Assembly (NCBI RefSeq): GCF_030380815.1
Contig: NZ_JAUDUY010000003.1
Location: forward strand, 310,001-374,000
DNA from: Robiginitalea aurantiaca
Lineage (GTDB): Bacteria; Bacteroidota; Bacteroidia; Flavobacteriales; Flavobacteriaceae
Direction: 5' to 3'
DNA: 64,000 nucleotides
The position numbers and the translations under genes are program-made. The notes beneath the pieces were generated by a model. It was not told where the DNA came from and did no database searches. It saw only the letters and a program-made list of their open reading frames with translations. Below, in pieces: positions 34,081-43,130 of the stretch; the first letter of the stretch is position 1, and every line of letters starts with the position of its first letter.

Positions 34081-35274
34081 TTAAACCGGAATGCCCGAAC
34101 CTCCGTAGAGTGTCAGAGCGAGGAAAAACACCAATACGGAAAGTACCATCCCTATAATAAAAATGGTATAGGTCCATCTGAGTAATTTATACTTTCGATT
34201 CAATACCAGGCCCAGATAATACAGATCCATCGTCAGACTGTCGTAAACGTACGATTGATCCTTGACCAATTCACCCATAGCCCATTTGAATTCGTTCAGG
34301 TCCATTTTATGGAAATTTCCAAAAAAGAGCAGATTCACTTTCTTTTTTTTGACATCCTCACGTGAAAATGCCCCGCTGGTCACATTGGGGCGGGTTGCCA
34401 TTACAGAAAGGATCATAGAGGCTATACTGAATATACAGAAAATGACCGTTGGGAGGATAAGGTAGTAATTGCTGGGGGTGTCCAGTTTGGGAAGCAGGTT
34501 TGAAATCACCAAGGAAAGGATAATGGCATTCACAGAAAGCAGGATATTTGCTTTTGTATCAGCAATATCACTGAGTTTCATATGATTTCTCATGGTAACG
34601 CGAAACAGGGTTTGGACTCCCCGTTCCGGATTCTCCTGCTTATATTGGGCTTTGAGTTGTTCTTTCTTCCTCAGTTTCTTTTCGCCCTTGCGCTCCTTGA
34701 TCAGTTTCTGGAGGTTAATGTCCTTGCCTGCCTGCCAGTGTTCTATTGCATAATCCGTATTATAGCGATGTTCCTTTTCAAGCATCTCGATATTCGCTGC
34801 CCGCCACTGGTCACTATTGTAATCCGCTATGTCCAGAAGCTTTAATTCTTCCCTGAGACGTTCCGAAATCCCTGTAAATTCCTTTGAACCCAGGTGGGAG
34901 GAATCGGCATCCCTGATGATCTCCTCTTCCAGGGTTTCCGGCTTGTGATACCGCATGGTAGCGGTGATAATCCCGCAAACTTTTTCGATGAGTTCGGGTT
35001 TGGCCTTCTGGCTCCCAAGAAAATCTCGGGCTATATCACAGCTGTGTTTTTCATGATCCGCAACGCTTTTGCTATATCCGGTATCGTGTAACCAGGCCGC
35101 GAGTAACAGGGCCTCACTATGCTCCTTTGACAAGGCATAGTGATCGATTAAATCTTTCGTACTTTGTACCACGCGCAGCGTATGGCTCATATTGTGATAG
35201 AGGAAACGCTCGTCCAGCTCCTGGGTCAGGAGCTGATGCACAAAAGATTCAACGGATTTCAGGAGATTCGTCAT
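34081..35274 (-). CDS. HD-domain protein fused to a Pycsar-type transmembrane effector domain (PycTM)
   Basis: A 397-residue fusion. The N-terminal HD domain (about 20-150) has His31 in HNMSHTLRVV, His63-Asp64 in AAWLHDTGY, and Asp122/Asp124 in RDADSSHLG, all the residues of a phosphohydrolase. A charged helical linker (185-215) leads to a PycTM/DUF5706 domain. That domain starts at TKANILLSVNAIILSLVIS (240-258) and has membrane segments at about 243-262, 270-294 and 366-390. PycTM domains are the membrane-damaging effectors of Pycsar anti-phage systems, triggered by cCMP or cUMP. No pyrimidine cyclase is next to it. The start at 35274 opens the conserved N-terminus and overlaps the start codon of the opposite-strand gene. 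Confidence 0.82.
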   Translation of the reverse strand: MTNLLKSVESFVHQLLTQELDERFLYHNMSHTLRVVQSTKDLIDHYALSKEHSEALLLAAWLHDTGYSKSVADHEKHSCDIARDFLGSQKAKPELIEKVCGIITATMRYHKPETLEEEIIRDADSSHLGSKEFTGISERLREELKLLDIADYNSDQWRAANIEMLEKEHRYNTDYAIEHWQAGKDINLQKLIKERKGEKKLRKKEQLKAQYKQENPERGVQTLFRVTMRNHMKLSDIADTKANILLSVNAIILSLVISNLLPKLDTPSNYYLILPTVIFCIFSIASMILSVMATRPNVTSGAFSREDVKKKKVNLLFFGNFHKMDLNEFKWAMGELVKDQSYVYDSLTMDLYYLGLVLNRKYKLLRWTYTIFIIGMVLSVLVFFLALTLYGGSGIPV

Positions 35275-38200
35275 GAAATTTATCCTTAAGGCTACAAAGT
35301 ACAAAAAATTCAAGGGGATTCCTTTTTCTCTTAGCCGATCCTTTGTGCTGGTGGTATTGTTTTTCAGTGTCTGTTCCTGTGCTACCTATGAGCCCAAATA
35401 CACCGACACTGAAAAGGCTGTGCCGATTGAGGATGCCAGCATCCCTGAGCACATCTTCTACCTTATTGGGGACGCCGGGTATTCCCCTATGGACAGCCTG
35501 AACCCGGTGCTGTTGCGATTTCGGGACCGACTTAACAAAGCCCCTGAAAATAGCACCGCTATTTTCCTCGGTGACAATATTTACCCGGCAGGACTTCCGG
35601 GGCCGAATAAATCCAAAAAGGCGTATAAAACGGCGGTAAGCCATCTGGAGGCACAGCTAAAGACCTTTGAGGGGTTCAAAGGAAGGCCGATTCTCATCCC
35701 GGGTAACCACGACTGGTACAGTGACGGGATCAGGGGACTAAAGCGACAGGAGCGCTATGTGGAGAAGTACCTGCAAACAAAGAACAGCTTTCTGCCTGAG
35801 AACGGCTGTCCCCTGGAAACCGTATCGATTTCAGATGATATACACCTCATCATTATAGATACCGAGTGGTATCTGGAGGACTGGGACCGGACGCCCAGTA
35901 TCAATGACGATTGTACGATTAAAACACGCGGCCTTTTTTGGGCGGAACTCGAAAGTGAGATAAAGAAAAATGCTGATAAAACCATCCTCATTACGGCCCA
36001 TCATCCCATCTTTACCTATGGGGAACACGGGGGGTACTTCAGTGGGCGCCAGCAGTTTTATCCCACGGGTAATGTAGGGCCATTGCCAGGGCTGGGATCC
36101 TTACTAAACCTGTTCCGTAAAACGAGCGGTGCCTCTACAGAAGACCTCTACAACCCCAGGTACCAGGAGATGCGTAAACGCCTGGTCACCCTGGCCTCTT
36201 ATGGGGAGCGGGTGCTGGTTGCCTCGGGCCACGAGCATACGCTGCAGTATAACGTAGAGCAGGACTTACCTCAGATTGTAAGTGGTGCGGGGGCAAAAAC
36301 TGGCTCCACAAAGCTTTTGGGGGGAAGCCAGTTTTCAACCGGTATGGGAGGATATGCCATCCTGTCCATATACGGCGATGGCAGTTCGAGAGTCAGTTAT
36401 TTCGGAGTGGATTCGGAAGGAGTGGAATCTCATCTTTTTACAAGTGGGGTGTTCGATAAACCGGATATGGAACGCAGGGGGGATTTTCCAGAAGTTCAGG
36501 ACGAATTGGTGAAAGCATCCGTATATCGCCCTGATGAGGTTGAGAAAAGCAGGTTTTACAGAGGTCTTTGGGGAGAACGTTACAGGGCCTATTACGGGAT
36601 GGAAATCGAGGCCAGAACGGTCGACCTCGACACGCTTTACGGCGGATTGGTGCCTGTTCGCAGGGGGGGAGGCCAGCAATCCAAATCCCTGAGGCTTAGA
36701 CATCATAGCGGAAGGGAATACGTGATGCGGGCCATAAGGAAGCAGGCCGAGCAAAATCTTCAGGCAATAGCCTTCCAGGAGCAGTATATTATTGGGGATT
36801 TTGAAGGAACGGCCCCGGTAAGTTTTCTCCAGGACATGTATACGGGAAGCCATCCCTTTGCACCTTTTGCAATTGGGCTGCTTTCGGACTCCGTACAGGT
36901 GTATCATACAAATCCCAAGTTGTATTATGTGCCCAAACAAGAGGCTTTGGGAAAATACAATGAAGATTATGGGAATGAGCTTTACATGATTGAAGAACAC
37001 GTCTCTAAAAAAGTATCGGAACTCGAGGTTTTTGGAGATCCCAGGAAGATCCTGAGTACCAGTGAGCTTTTGAGTCGTTTGAGAAAGGATGAAAAATTCC
37101 AAATCGATACTACCTGGTATATTCGATCCCGGCTTTTTGATATGCTAATTGGCGATTGGGATCGGCATCAGGATCAGTGGCGCTGGGGCGAATTTCGCGA
37201 ACCGATAACCAGTCATATCATTTACAGGCCTATTCCAAGGGATCGGGATCAGGTTTTTTCCATTATGGGGGATGGATCCCTGGGGTGGTTGCTTACACGC
37301 ACGGTCCCGGCCGTGAAGAAAATGGAGGGTTTCGGGCCGGAAATGCGAAACCCCGCGAACTTCAACACAAATGCTTTTACCCTAGACCGGACCTTGCTGG
37401 GCGAAACAGATCTGCGCACGTGGTTGGAGCAGGCGAGATACATACAGGATCGCATCTCTGTGGAGGTGATCGATCGATCGTTTGAGGGTTTCCCCAAAGA
37501 AGTTCGGGACGCAACCCTGGAGGGAATAAAGTCGGATTTGCTGGATAGGGGCAGGCGCCTCACGGAGTATGCAACCCAATATTACAACGAGCTACAGGAA
37601 TATGCATTGGTTCAGGGTACGGACAAGGATGATCTTTTTGAGATCAACGGGCTCAAGGGGGGAGGCGTATCGCTCAAAGCATATCGAATCATAGACGGTC
37701 AGAAAACCCATAAGTTTTACGATAAGGTCTTCAGACCCGAAAGTACAAAGGAAATCTGGCTGTACGGCCTTGATGATGCGGACCAGTTCGAAATAAACCT
37801 CCCCCGGGAAAATCGGATTAAAACCCGGATCATTGGCGGACTTGGCAAGGACATCTACATTGTTTCATCTGGGAAAAAGGCGCGAATTTACGATCACAAA
37901 TCCAAGAAATCAGAAATACGGGGATCCGGTAGCGCTCCCGTATTGCTGACCGATGACTACGAAATTAACTCCTATGAACCCCTTAAACCGGGGACTAAAA
38001 CCAACCAGGTCCTGCCTGTTCTTGGCTTTAACCCTGACGATGGCATTAAAGTTGGATTGGGCTATACCTATACTCATTTTGGCTTCCTTCGCAATCCGTA
38101 TACGACCCGTCATTCTATAAAGGGTGCCTATTTTTTTGCCACCAACGGTTTTGAACTGGGGTATTCCGGAGAATTTGCGAGGATTCTCGGGAAATGGAAC

Positions 38201-39037
38201 CTGCTTCTCGATGCAGCCTATACAAGCCCGAATTTCACCTTTAACTTTTTTGGTTTTGGCAATGAAACCCCCAATCCGGATGATACATTGGGATTGGATT
38301 ATAACAGGGTACGTATGCGGATATTGAATTTTAAACCGGGTCTGTTGTGGAGGGGACCCCTTGGGGGATCCATGAACGCAGGAGTGTCCTTTGAACGCGT
38401 GATCGTAGAGGAGACGGAAGGGCGGTTTATCGAAACCTATTATCAGGAGACCGACGCGGAGAGTGAATCACAGTTTTTTGGCCTTGGAGGGAAGTATCAG
38501 TATTCCAATCAGGACAATGCAGCCTATCCCACGCTGGGAATGGGCGTCTCCCTGGAGGCTGGTTACAAACGAGAGGTCTCGGGCAGGGAAGAGGATTTCG
38601 GGTATATAATCCCGACCCTCTCGCTTGATCATCGCATAACTACTTCGGGGAACCTGGTACTGGCCACCAAATGGAAAGCCCATTTTAATCTGGGGAATGG
38701 CTATACGTTTTTCCAGGGGGCCCAGATAGGGGCAAATGACGGCCCCCGGAGTTATCGAAACCAAAGGTTCACAGGGAAAACTTCCTATTATCAGGTCACA
38801 GATCTGCGGTATCAGTTCAGACAAATGCGGACTGCACTTTTTCCGATGTCCCTGGGGCTGTTTGCGGGCTTTGATTACGGAAGGGTGTGGCAGCCTGATG
38901 ACCCTTCACGCAGGTGGTATACTTCCTACGGCGGTGGCCTCTTTCTGGTCGGCGCGAAACGTTTTAGTTTAAATACGTCGCTTTTTCACGGATCAGAAGG
39001 CTTCCGGTTTTCCTTTGGCTTTGGCTTTGATTTTTGA
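35273..39037 (+). CDS. Outer-membrane lipoprotein fusion: metallophosphoesterase + kinase-like middle + beta-barrel
   Basis: A 1254-residue protein. The N-terminus is a lipoprotein-like signal (SFVLVVLFFSVCSCA). Residues 60-400 form a calcineurin-like phosphoesterase with GDAGY (66-70), GDNIYPAG (100-107), GNHDW (144-148), an AHHP block near 244 and GHEHTL near 322. A middle region (about 440-780) has VMRAIRKQ near 484 and GDWDRHQDQWRW at 627-638. The last 300 residues are amphipathic strands ending in FGFGFDF, as in BamA/TamA-type barrels. It is probably anchored in the outer membrane with the enzyme in the periplasm. Its start overlaps the divergent HD-PycTM start, and its end overlaps the next gene by 52 bases. 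Confidence 0.85.
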   Translation: MKFILKATKYKKFKGIPFSLSRSFVLVVLFFSVCSCATYEPKYTDTEKAVPIEDASIPEHIFYLIGDAGYSPMDSLNPVLLRFRDRLNKAPENSTAIFLGDNIYPAGLPGPNKSKKAYKTAVSHLEAQLKTFEGFKGRPILIPGNHDWYSDGIRGLKRQERYVEKYLQTKNSFLPENGCPLETVSISDDIHLIIIDTEWYLEDWDRTPSINDDCTIKTRGLFWAELESEIKKNADKTILITAHHPIFTYGEHGGYFSGRQQFYPTGNVGPLPGLGSLLNLFRKTSGASTEDLYNPRYQEMRKRLVTLASYGERVLVASGHEHTLQYNVEQDLPQIVSGAGAKTGSTKLLGGSQFSTGMGGYAILSIYGDGSSRVSYFGVDSEGVESHLFTSGVFDKPDMERRGDFPEVQDELVKASVYRPDEVEKSRFYRGLWGERYRAYYGMEIEARTVDLDTLYGGLVPVRRGGGQQSKSLRLRHHSGREYVMRAIRKQAEQNLQAIAFQEQYIIGDFEGTAPVSFLQDMYTGSHPFAPFAIGLLSDSVQVYHTNPKLYYVPKQEALGKYNEDYGNELYMIEEHVSKKVSELEVFGDPRKILSTSELLSRLRKDEKFQIDTTWYIRSRLFDMLIGDWDRHQDQWRWGEFREPITSHIIYRPIPRDRDQVFSIMGDGSLGWLLTRTVPAVKKMEGFGPEMRNPANFNTNAFTLDRTLLGETDLRTWLEQARYIQDRISVEVIDRSFEGFPKEVRDATLEGIKSDLLDRGRRLTEYATQYYNELQEYALVQGTDKDDLFEINGLKGGGVSLKAYRIIDGQKTHKFYDKVFRPESTKEIWLYGLDDADQFEINLPRENRIKTRIIGGLGKDIYIVSSGKKARIYDHKSKKSEIRGSGSAPVLLTDDYEINSYEPLKPGTKTNQVLPVLGFNPDDGIKVGLGYTYTHFGFLRNPYTTRHSIKGAYFFATNGFELGYSGEFARILGKWNLLLDAAYTSPNFTFNFFGFGNETPNPDDTLGLDYNRVRMRILNFKPGLLWRGPLGGSMNAGVSFERVIVEETEGRFIETYYQETDAESESQFFGLGGKYQYSNQDNAAYPTLGMGVSLEAGYKREVSGREEDFGYIIPTLSLDHRITTSGNLVLATKWKAHFNLGNGYTFFQGAQIGANDGPRSYRNQRFTGKTSYYQVTDLRYQFRQMRTALFPMSLGLFAGFDYGRVWQPDDPSRRWYTSYGGGLFLVGAKRFSLNTSLFHGSEGFRFSFGFGFDF

Positions 39038-39885
39038 GGAAGCGGGAATTCGTATAAATATCCGCCTGAGTTCATCATGCGTTCGTCAGCGAGGTAAAGT
39101 AGCGTATTGTTGACAAAACACACAGCCTCCAATTGGGTGGAAGCGCCAACATCCAGCATCTGGGTGGGTCCGTTTCCAAATTTCTTTTCCCTGAAGTCTT
39201 CGAATACCCAAAGCGTGCCATAGCCCAGGAGCACGAGTCGGTTTCCATCAGGAGACAAGGCAGCGTCAGTAACCCTGCACTTCTTCCGTTTTTCACAGGT
39301 CGCAAACTGCAATTCCTTTTTTGCAGTATAGGTGCCAGCCGAGTCCGGGATACTATAAACATGGGCAATGCCATCAAAAGGATCGGATTGATTTTTTGTA
39401 ATGATATAGAGCCGGTCCCCGAAATGAAAGAATCCTTCTGCATCAAATCTTCGGTTGGAGAAGGGGGGAGGGAACTCCTTCTGATCCGGGTATTTAAAGT
39501 GAATTTTCTCTGCGGGGATTTTATCCCCCTTTTCCAATAGCGGATTGGGTAATTTATAGATCAAAAGATCTGTCCGACTACTTTTATTATTTCCAAAATC
39601 GCCGATATAAACATTTCCAAGACTATCCTTTGTGAGGCCTTCCCAGTCTTTATTCTTAGCGTTGGAAACCTTAAACTCTTTTTGGAGCTTCCCATTGCGA
39701 TCTACTCCGTAAAGCACATCTTTATTGCCGCCATCCTCTATTACCCAAAGAATTTGGCCGTCCAGAGTCGTCATCCCGGAGCATTCGTTAATCCACTTTG
39801 GCAATTTGGCATCTGGTTTAAGGGTGTCCTGGGACTGACATCCCACAAAAAATAAAACTCCTAAGAGCCCTGAAAGCAACTGCAT
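38986..39885 (-). CDS. Lipoprotein with a beta-propeller-like domain
   Basis: A 299-residue exported lipoprotein (signal MQLLSGLLGVLFFVGC, Cys16). The body shows repeated strand pairs such as ILWVIEDGGN, GNVYIGDFGNN, RLYIITKNQSD, GNRLVLLGYGTLWVFED and LLYLADERMMN. These suggest a beta-propeller similar to SdiA-regulated or NHL-type proteins. Two close cysteines (CEKRKKC) may form a disulfide. Function is unknown. ATG 39885 is chosen because it opens the signal peptide; a much longer in-frame extension lacks one. Its last 52 bases overlap the end of the opposing barrel gene. Confidence 0.75.
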   Translation of the reverse strand: MQLLSGLLGVLFFVGCQSQDTLKPDAKLPKWINECSGMTTLDGQILWVIEDGGNKDVLYGVDRNGKLQKEFKVSNAKNKDWEGLTKDSLGNVYIGDFGNNKSSRTDLLIYKLPNPLLEKGDKIPAEKIHFKYPDQKEFPPPFSNRRFDAEGFFHFGDRLYIITKNQSDPFDGIAHVYSIPDSAGTYTAKKELQFATCEKRKKCRVTDAALSPDGNRLVLLGYGTLWVFEDFREKKFGNGPTQMLDVGASTQLEAVCFVNNTLLYLADERMMNSGGYLYEFPLPQKSKPKPKENRKPSDP

Positions 39886-39941
39886 TGACCTTACTTTTAA
39901 GTCATCGAAAATACGGTTCTCACCGGCCAAAATGAAATCTG

Positions 39942-39966
39942 TGGATAAAATCCCCTCTTTTATCCA
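39942..39966. repeat. Inverted repeat in the divergent promoter region before the symporter
   Basis: Perfect nine-base arms TGGATAAAA (39942-39950) and TTTTATCCA (39958-39966) are separated by seven bases. It lies between the divergent lipoprotein and symporter genes and has no T-run after it. It is a candidate operator for an unidentified regulator. Confidence 0.5.
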
Positions 39967-40047
39967 GATATGTGCCCGAATACGGACAGGGATACGATAC
40001 TTTGGGAATAATCCAATATATTTAAAGGCCAAACAAACCAAACCGTT

Positions 40048-41700
40048 ATGATCGGAATCCTGTCTTTTGTCGGATTTACAGCCATGGTGGGAATTATTTC
40101 CTACTATGCCACAAGGTCCACAAATGAAAAAACTTCAGATGGATATTTTTTAGGAGGTCGAAGCCTGACAGCCGGGGTCATTGCCGGATCCCTCCTGCTT
40201 ACCAACCTTTCCACAGAACAGATTGTCGGGCTCAATGGGAGCGCGTATCGGGATGGTTTATCCGTAATGGCATGGGAAACCCTGGCAGCTATTACCATGG
40301 TAATCACTGCACTATTCCTGTTGCCCAGGTATTTAAAAGGAGGCCTCACAACCGTACCCCAATTCCTGGAAAAACGCTTCGACGTCCCTACAAAAACGAT
40401 TACTTCGGCCCTGTTTTTAACGGGCTATGTAGTCGTGTTACTGCCGGTAATCCTTTATTCGGGGTCAGTTGCGATTAGCGGCATGTTCGATTTCCCGACC
40501 TTGCTCGGAGTATCAGAATCCGCTGCCATCACCATTTGCATCTGGGGGATTGGGATTATTGGGTCTATTTACGCCGTATTCGGAGGCTTAAAAGCTGTAG
40601 CTGTTTCAGATAGCATCAATGCTGTAGGGCTTCTGATCGGGGGGTTTCTGATTCCCTTTTTCGGACTTATGGCCATTGGTGACGGAAGTGCATTAAATGG
40701 TTTGGAAACGCTAATGGCAACAAATCCTGAACGTTTTGATTCCACTGGGGAGTCCTGGCAGGAAGTTCCGTTTATTACAATTTTTACAGGGATGATGCTG
40801 GTTCAGTTATTCTATTGGGGGACGAACCAACAGATTATCCAACGCGCCCTTGGCGCAAAGAACCTTCAGGAAGGCCAGAAAGGGCTCCTCCTTGCAGCCT
40901 TTGTAAAAATCCTGGGGCCCATTATCCTTGTATTGCCAGGGATGATCGCCTATCACTATTTCGAGGGGGGGCTCTCCTCGAGTAACCTCGCATATCCCGA
41001 ACTCGTCAGGGCTGTTTTGCCCAAATACCTCGTGGGCTTCTTTGCCGCCGTGCTCTTTGGGGCGATACTGAGTTCTTTTAACAGTGTTCTAAACAGTTCG
41101 GTAACCCTTTTTGGGATCGATATTTACAAACAGCATATCAACCCGGATGCTCCCGAGCGTACGGTGGTCAAATACGGTAAAATATTCGGGATTTTCCTGG
41201 CGCTTGCCGCGATGTTTGTGGCTCCCATTATTGAGAATGCAGGAAGTATTTTCCAGTACCTCCAGGAGGTAAATGGCATTTACAGCATCCCCATCCTGAC
41301 CATTATTGTAGTGGGTTACCTCACCAGGCGCGTTCCTGCCATTGCTGCTAAAATCGCAATTTTTATGGGCTCCGGTCTCTACATTGTCAGCCAGTTCATC
41401 ATCGGCCCGAACCGGGTAGAAGCGGCATTGGCCAAAGCCAGTGAAAGTGGGATAACCGGAGAAATTGCCCTCAGGCAAATAGAGGCAGACGCCTACCCGC
41501 ATTACCTGCACATCATGGCACTATTATTTGTCCTGAATGTGATCCTGATGCTGGTCATTGGTAAAATATGGCCTAATAAGGAGCCTTTCAAACTCGAGTA
41601 TACCAATCAGGTTGAAATCACCCCATATAAATATGTCAAGCAAGTGGGTATGGCCATTGTGGCCATCGTGGTGCTGATTTACATCTATTTTGCCCAATAA
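40048..41700 (+). CDS. Sodium/solute symporter (SSS family, SGLT-like)
   Basis: A 550-residue permease with about 14 membrane helices. Family features include the early SDGYFLGGRSLTAGVIAGSL, the helix-1 break around SLLLTNLSTEQIVGLNG, YWGTNQQIIQRALGAKN near 257-273, and SSFNSVLNSSVTLFGIDIY near 347-365. These are closest to the sodium/sugar (vSGLT-like) branch. The gene converges on xylBA, so xylose or a related pentose/hexose is a plausible substrate, but neighbourhood is the only evidence. Confidence 0.9.
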   Translation: MIGILSFVGFTAMVGIISYYATRSTNEKTSDGYFLGGRSLTAGVIAGSLLLTNLSTEQIVGLNGSAYRDGLSVMAWETLAAITMVITALFLLPRYLKGGLTTVPQFLEKRFDVPTKTITSALFLTGYVVVLLPVILYSGSVAISGMFDFPTLLGVSESAAITICIWGIGIIGSIYAVFGGLKAVAVSDSINAVGLLIGGFLIPFFGLMAIGDGSALNGLETLMATNPERFDSTGESWQEVPFITIFTGMMLVQLFYWGTNQQIIQRALGAKNLQEGQKGLLLAAFVKILGPIILVLPGMIAYHYFEGGLSSSNLAYPELVRAVLPKYLVGFFAAVLFGAILSSFNSVLNSSVTLFGIDIYKQHINPDAPERTVVKYGKIFGIFLALAAMFVAPIIENAGSIFQYLQEVNGIYSIPILTIIVVGYLTRRVPAIAAKIAIFMGSGLYIVSQFIIGPNRVEAALAKASESGITGEIALRQIEADAYPHYLHIMALLFVLNVILMLVIGKIWPNKEPFKLEYTNQVEITPYKYVKQVGMAIVAIVVLIYIYFAQ

Positions 41701-41802
41701 GGACCCTGCGTTACGGAACACCGGTTCTGTTAAAAACCTGAGATCCCGGTGGTTCGTACGGGTTGCCTGCCCACTAAGGAATAGGGCTTTCCTGTCGCCT
41801 TA

Positions 41803-43128
41803 TCAAATATATCTGTTGATGAGGTTTTCCAGCATTTCCTGTTTCCCGCTGTAAAGGGGCAATTCACCTTGTGCAACGGCAATGTCGTACAGGTCTGTAA
41901 GACTGAGTTTTCCCATTTCGAAGGCTTTTCCATTTCCGGATTCGAAGGATTCATACCTTTTTTGCCTCAATTCACTGTAGTTGGATTCAGTGAGGATGCG
42001 CTCTGCGATAAGCAGCGCCCGGGCAAAGGTATCGGCGCCACCAATATGGGCCAGAAACAGGTCTTCAGGGTCGGTGGAGTTTCTCCTGAGTTTTGCATCA
42101 AAATTTATCCCTCCCCCCTGCAGGCCTCCGGCTTCCAAAAGGGTAAGCATCATTAAGGTTACCTCATTGAGGTTGTTTGGGAACTGGTCGGTATCCCAAC
42201 CGTTCTGATAGTCTCCGCGGTTGGCATCAATACTACCTAACATCCCGTGGGCCGCTGCGATTTCCATTTCGTGCTGCATGCTATGCCCTGCCAGGGTAGC
42301 GTGATTCACCTCCAGATTCAGTTTAAAATCATCCTGAAGGCCGTAATGTCTGAGAAAGCCGATGACCGTAGCAGCGTCGTAGTCGTACTGGTGTTTCATG
42401 GGCTCCATCGGCTTGGGTTCAATAAAGAAAGTACCTGTGAATTCCTTGCTTCGCGCATAATCCCTGGCCATACCCAGGAATCGGCCCATATGATCCAGTT
42501 CTTTGTCGATTTTGGTGTTGAGCAGGGACATATAGCCTTCACGGCCACCCCAAAAAACATAATTTTCGCCTCCAAGTGCTATTGTGGCATCCAGAGCCCC
42601 TTTGATCTGAGCTCCGGCGCGTGCCAGCACCCTGAAGTCAGGATTTGTGGATGCCCCGTTCATATACCGGGGGTGGCTGAAGCAATTTGCGGTTCCCCAA
42701 AGGAGTTTTACCCCGGATGCTTCCATCTTCGCTTTGAGATAGGGCAGCGTATCCTGAATTCTTTTTTCAGATGCCTTCAGGGTCGGTGCTTCCTGAACCA
42801 GGTCAAAATCGTGAAAACAAAAGTATTCAAAACCGAGTTTTGTAATAAACTCAAAGGCGGCATCTGCTTTATTCCTTGCCGCTTCCAGAGGATCGCCAGC
42901 AGCATCCCAGGGGTGCTGTAGTGTCCCAGGCCCAAACGGATCTGCTCCGGTTCCACAGAAGCTGTGCCAGTAGGCTACAGCGAATTTAAAATGTTCTTTC
43001 ATGGGCTTGCCGGCAACGCGGCGTGCAGGGTCGTAATATTTATAGGCAAGCGGGTTATCCGAGTCTTTTCCTTCAAAGGGAATATGTCCGATTCCCTTGA
43101 AATATTCCTTATCTCCGATCAATGGCAT
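41803..43128 (-). CDS. xylA: Xylose isomerase (class II)
   Basis: Converts D-xylose to D-xylulose. The 441-residue length and N-terminal extension mark the class II form. Visible are [36 protein letters not shown] (51-65), the catalytic HDFDL (His106, Asp107, Asp109), [34 protein letters not shown] and GSIDANRGD. It starts two bases after xylB ends, so the two form an operon with xylB first. Confidence 0.96.
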   Translation of the reverse strand: MPLIGDKEYFKGIGHIPFEGKDSDNPLAYKYYDPARRVAGKPMKEHFKFAVAYWHSFCGTGADPFGPGTLQHPWDAAGDPLEAARNKADAAFEFITKLGFEYFCFHDFDLVQEAPTLKASEKRIQDTLPYLKAKMEASGVKLLWGTANCFSHPRYMNGASTNPDFRVLARAGAQIKGALDATIALGGENYVFWGGREGYMSLLNTKIDKELDHMGRFLGMARDYARSKEFTGTFFIEPKPMEPMKHQYDYDAATVIGFLRHYGLQDDFKLNLEVNHATLAGHSMQHEMEIAAAHGMLGSIDANRGDYQNGWDTDQFPNNLNEVTLMMLTLLEAGGLQGGGINFDAKLRRNSTDPEDLFLAHIGGADTFARALLIAERILTESNYSELRQKRYESFESGNGKAFEMGKLSLTDLYDIAVAQGELPLYSGKQEMLENLINRYI

Positions 43129-43130
43129 GT

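Noticed and set aside
36335-37102. A 255-codon open frame on the minus strand
   Set aside because: It lies wholly antisense inside the phosphoesterase/barrel gene, has no recognisable domain and no promoter, and its composition is that of a reversed coding strand.
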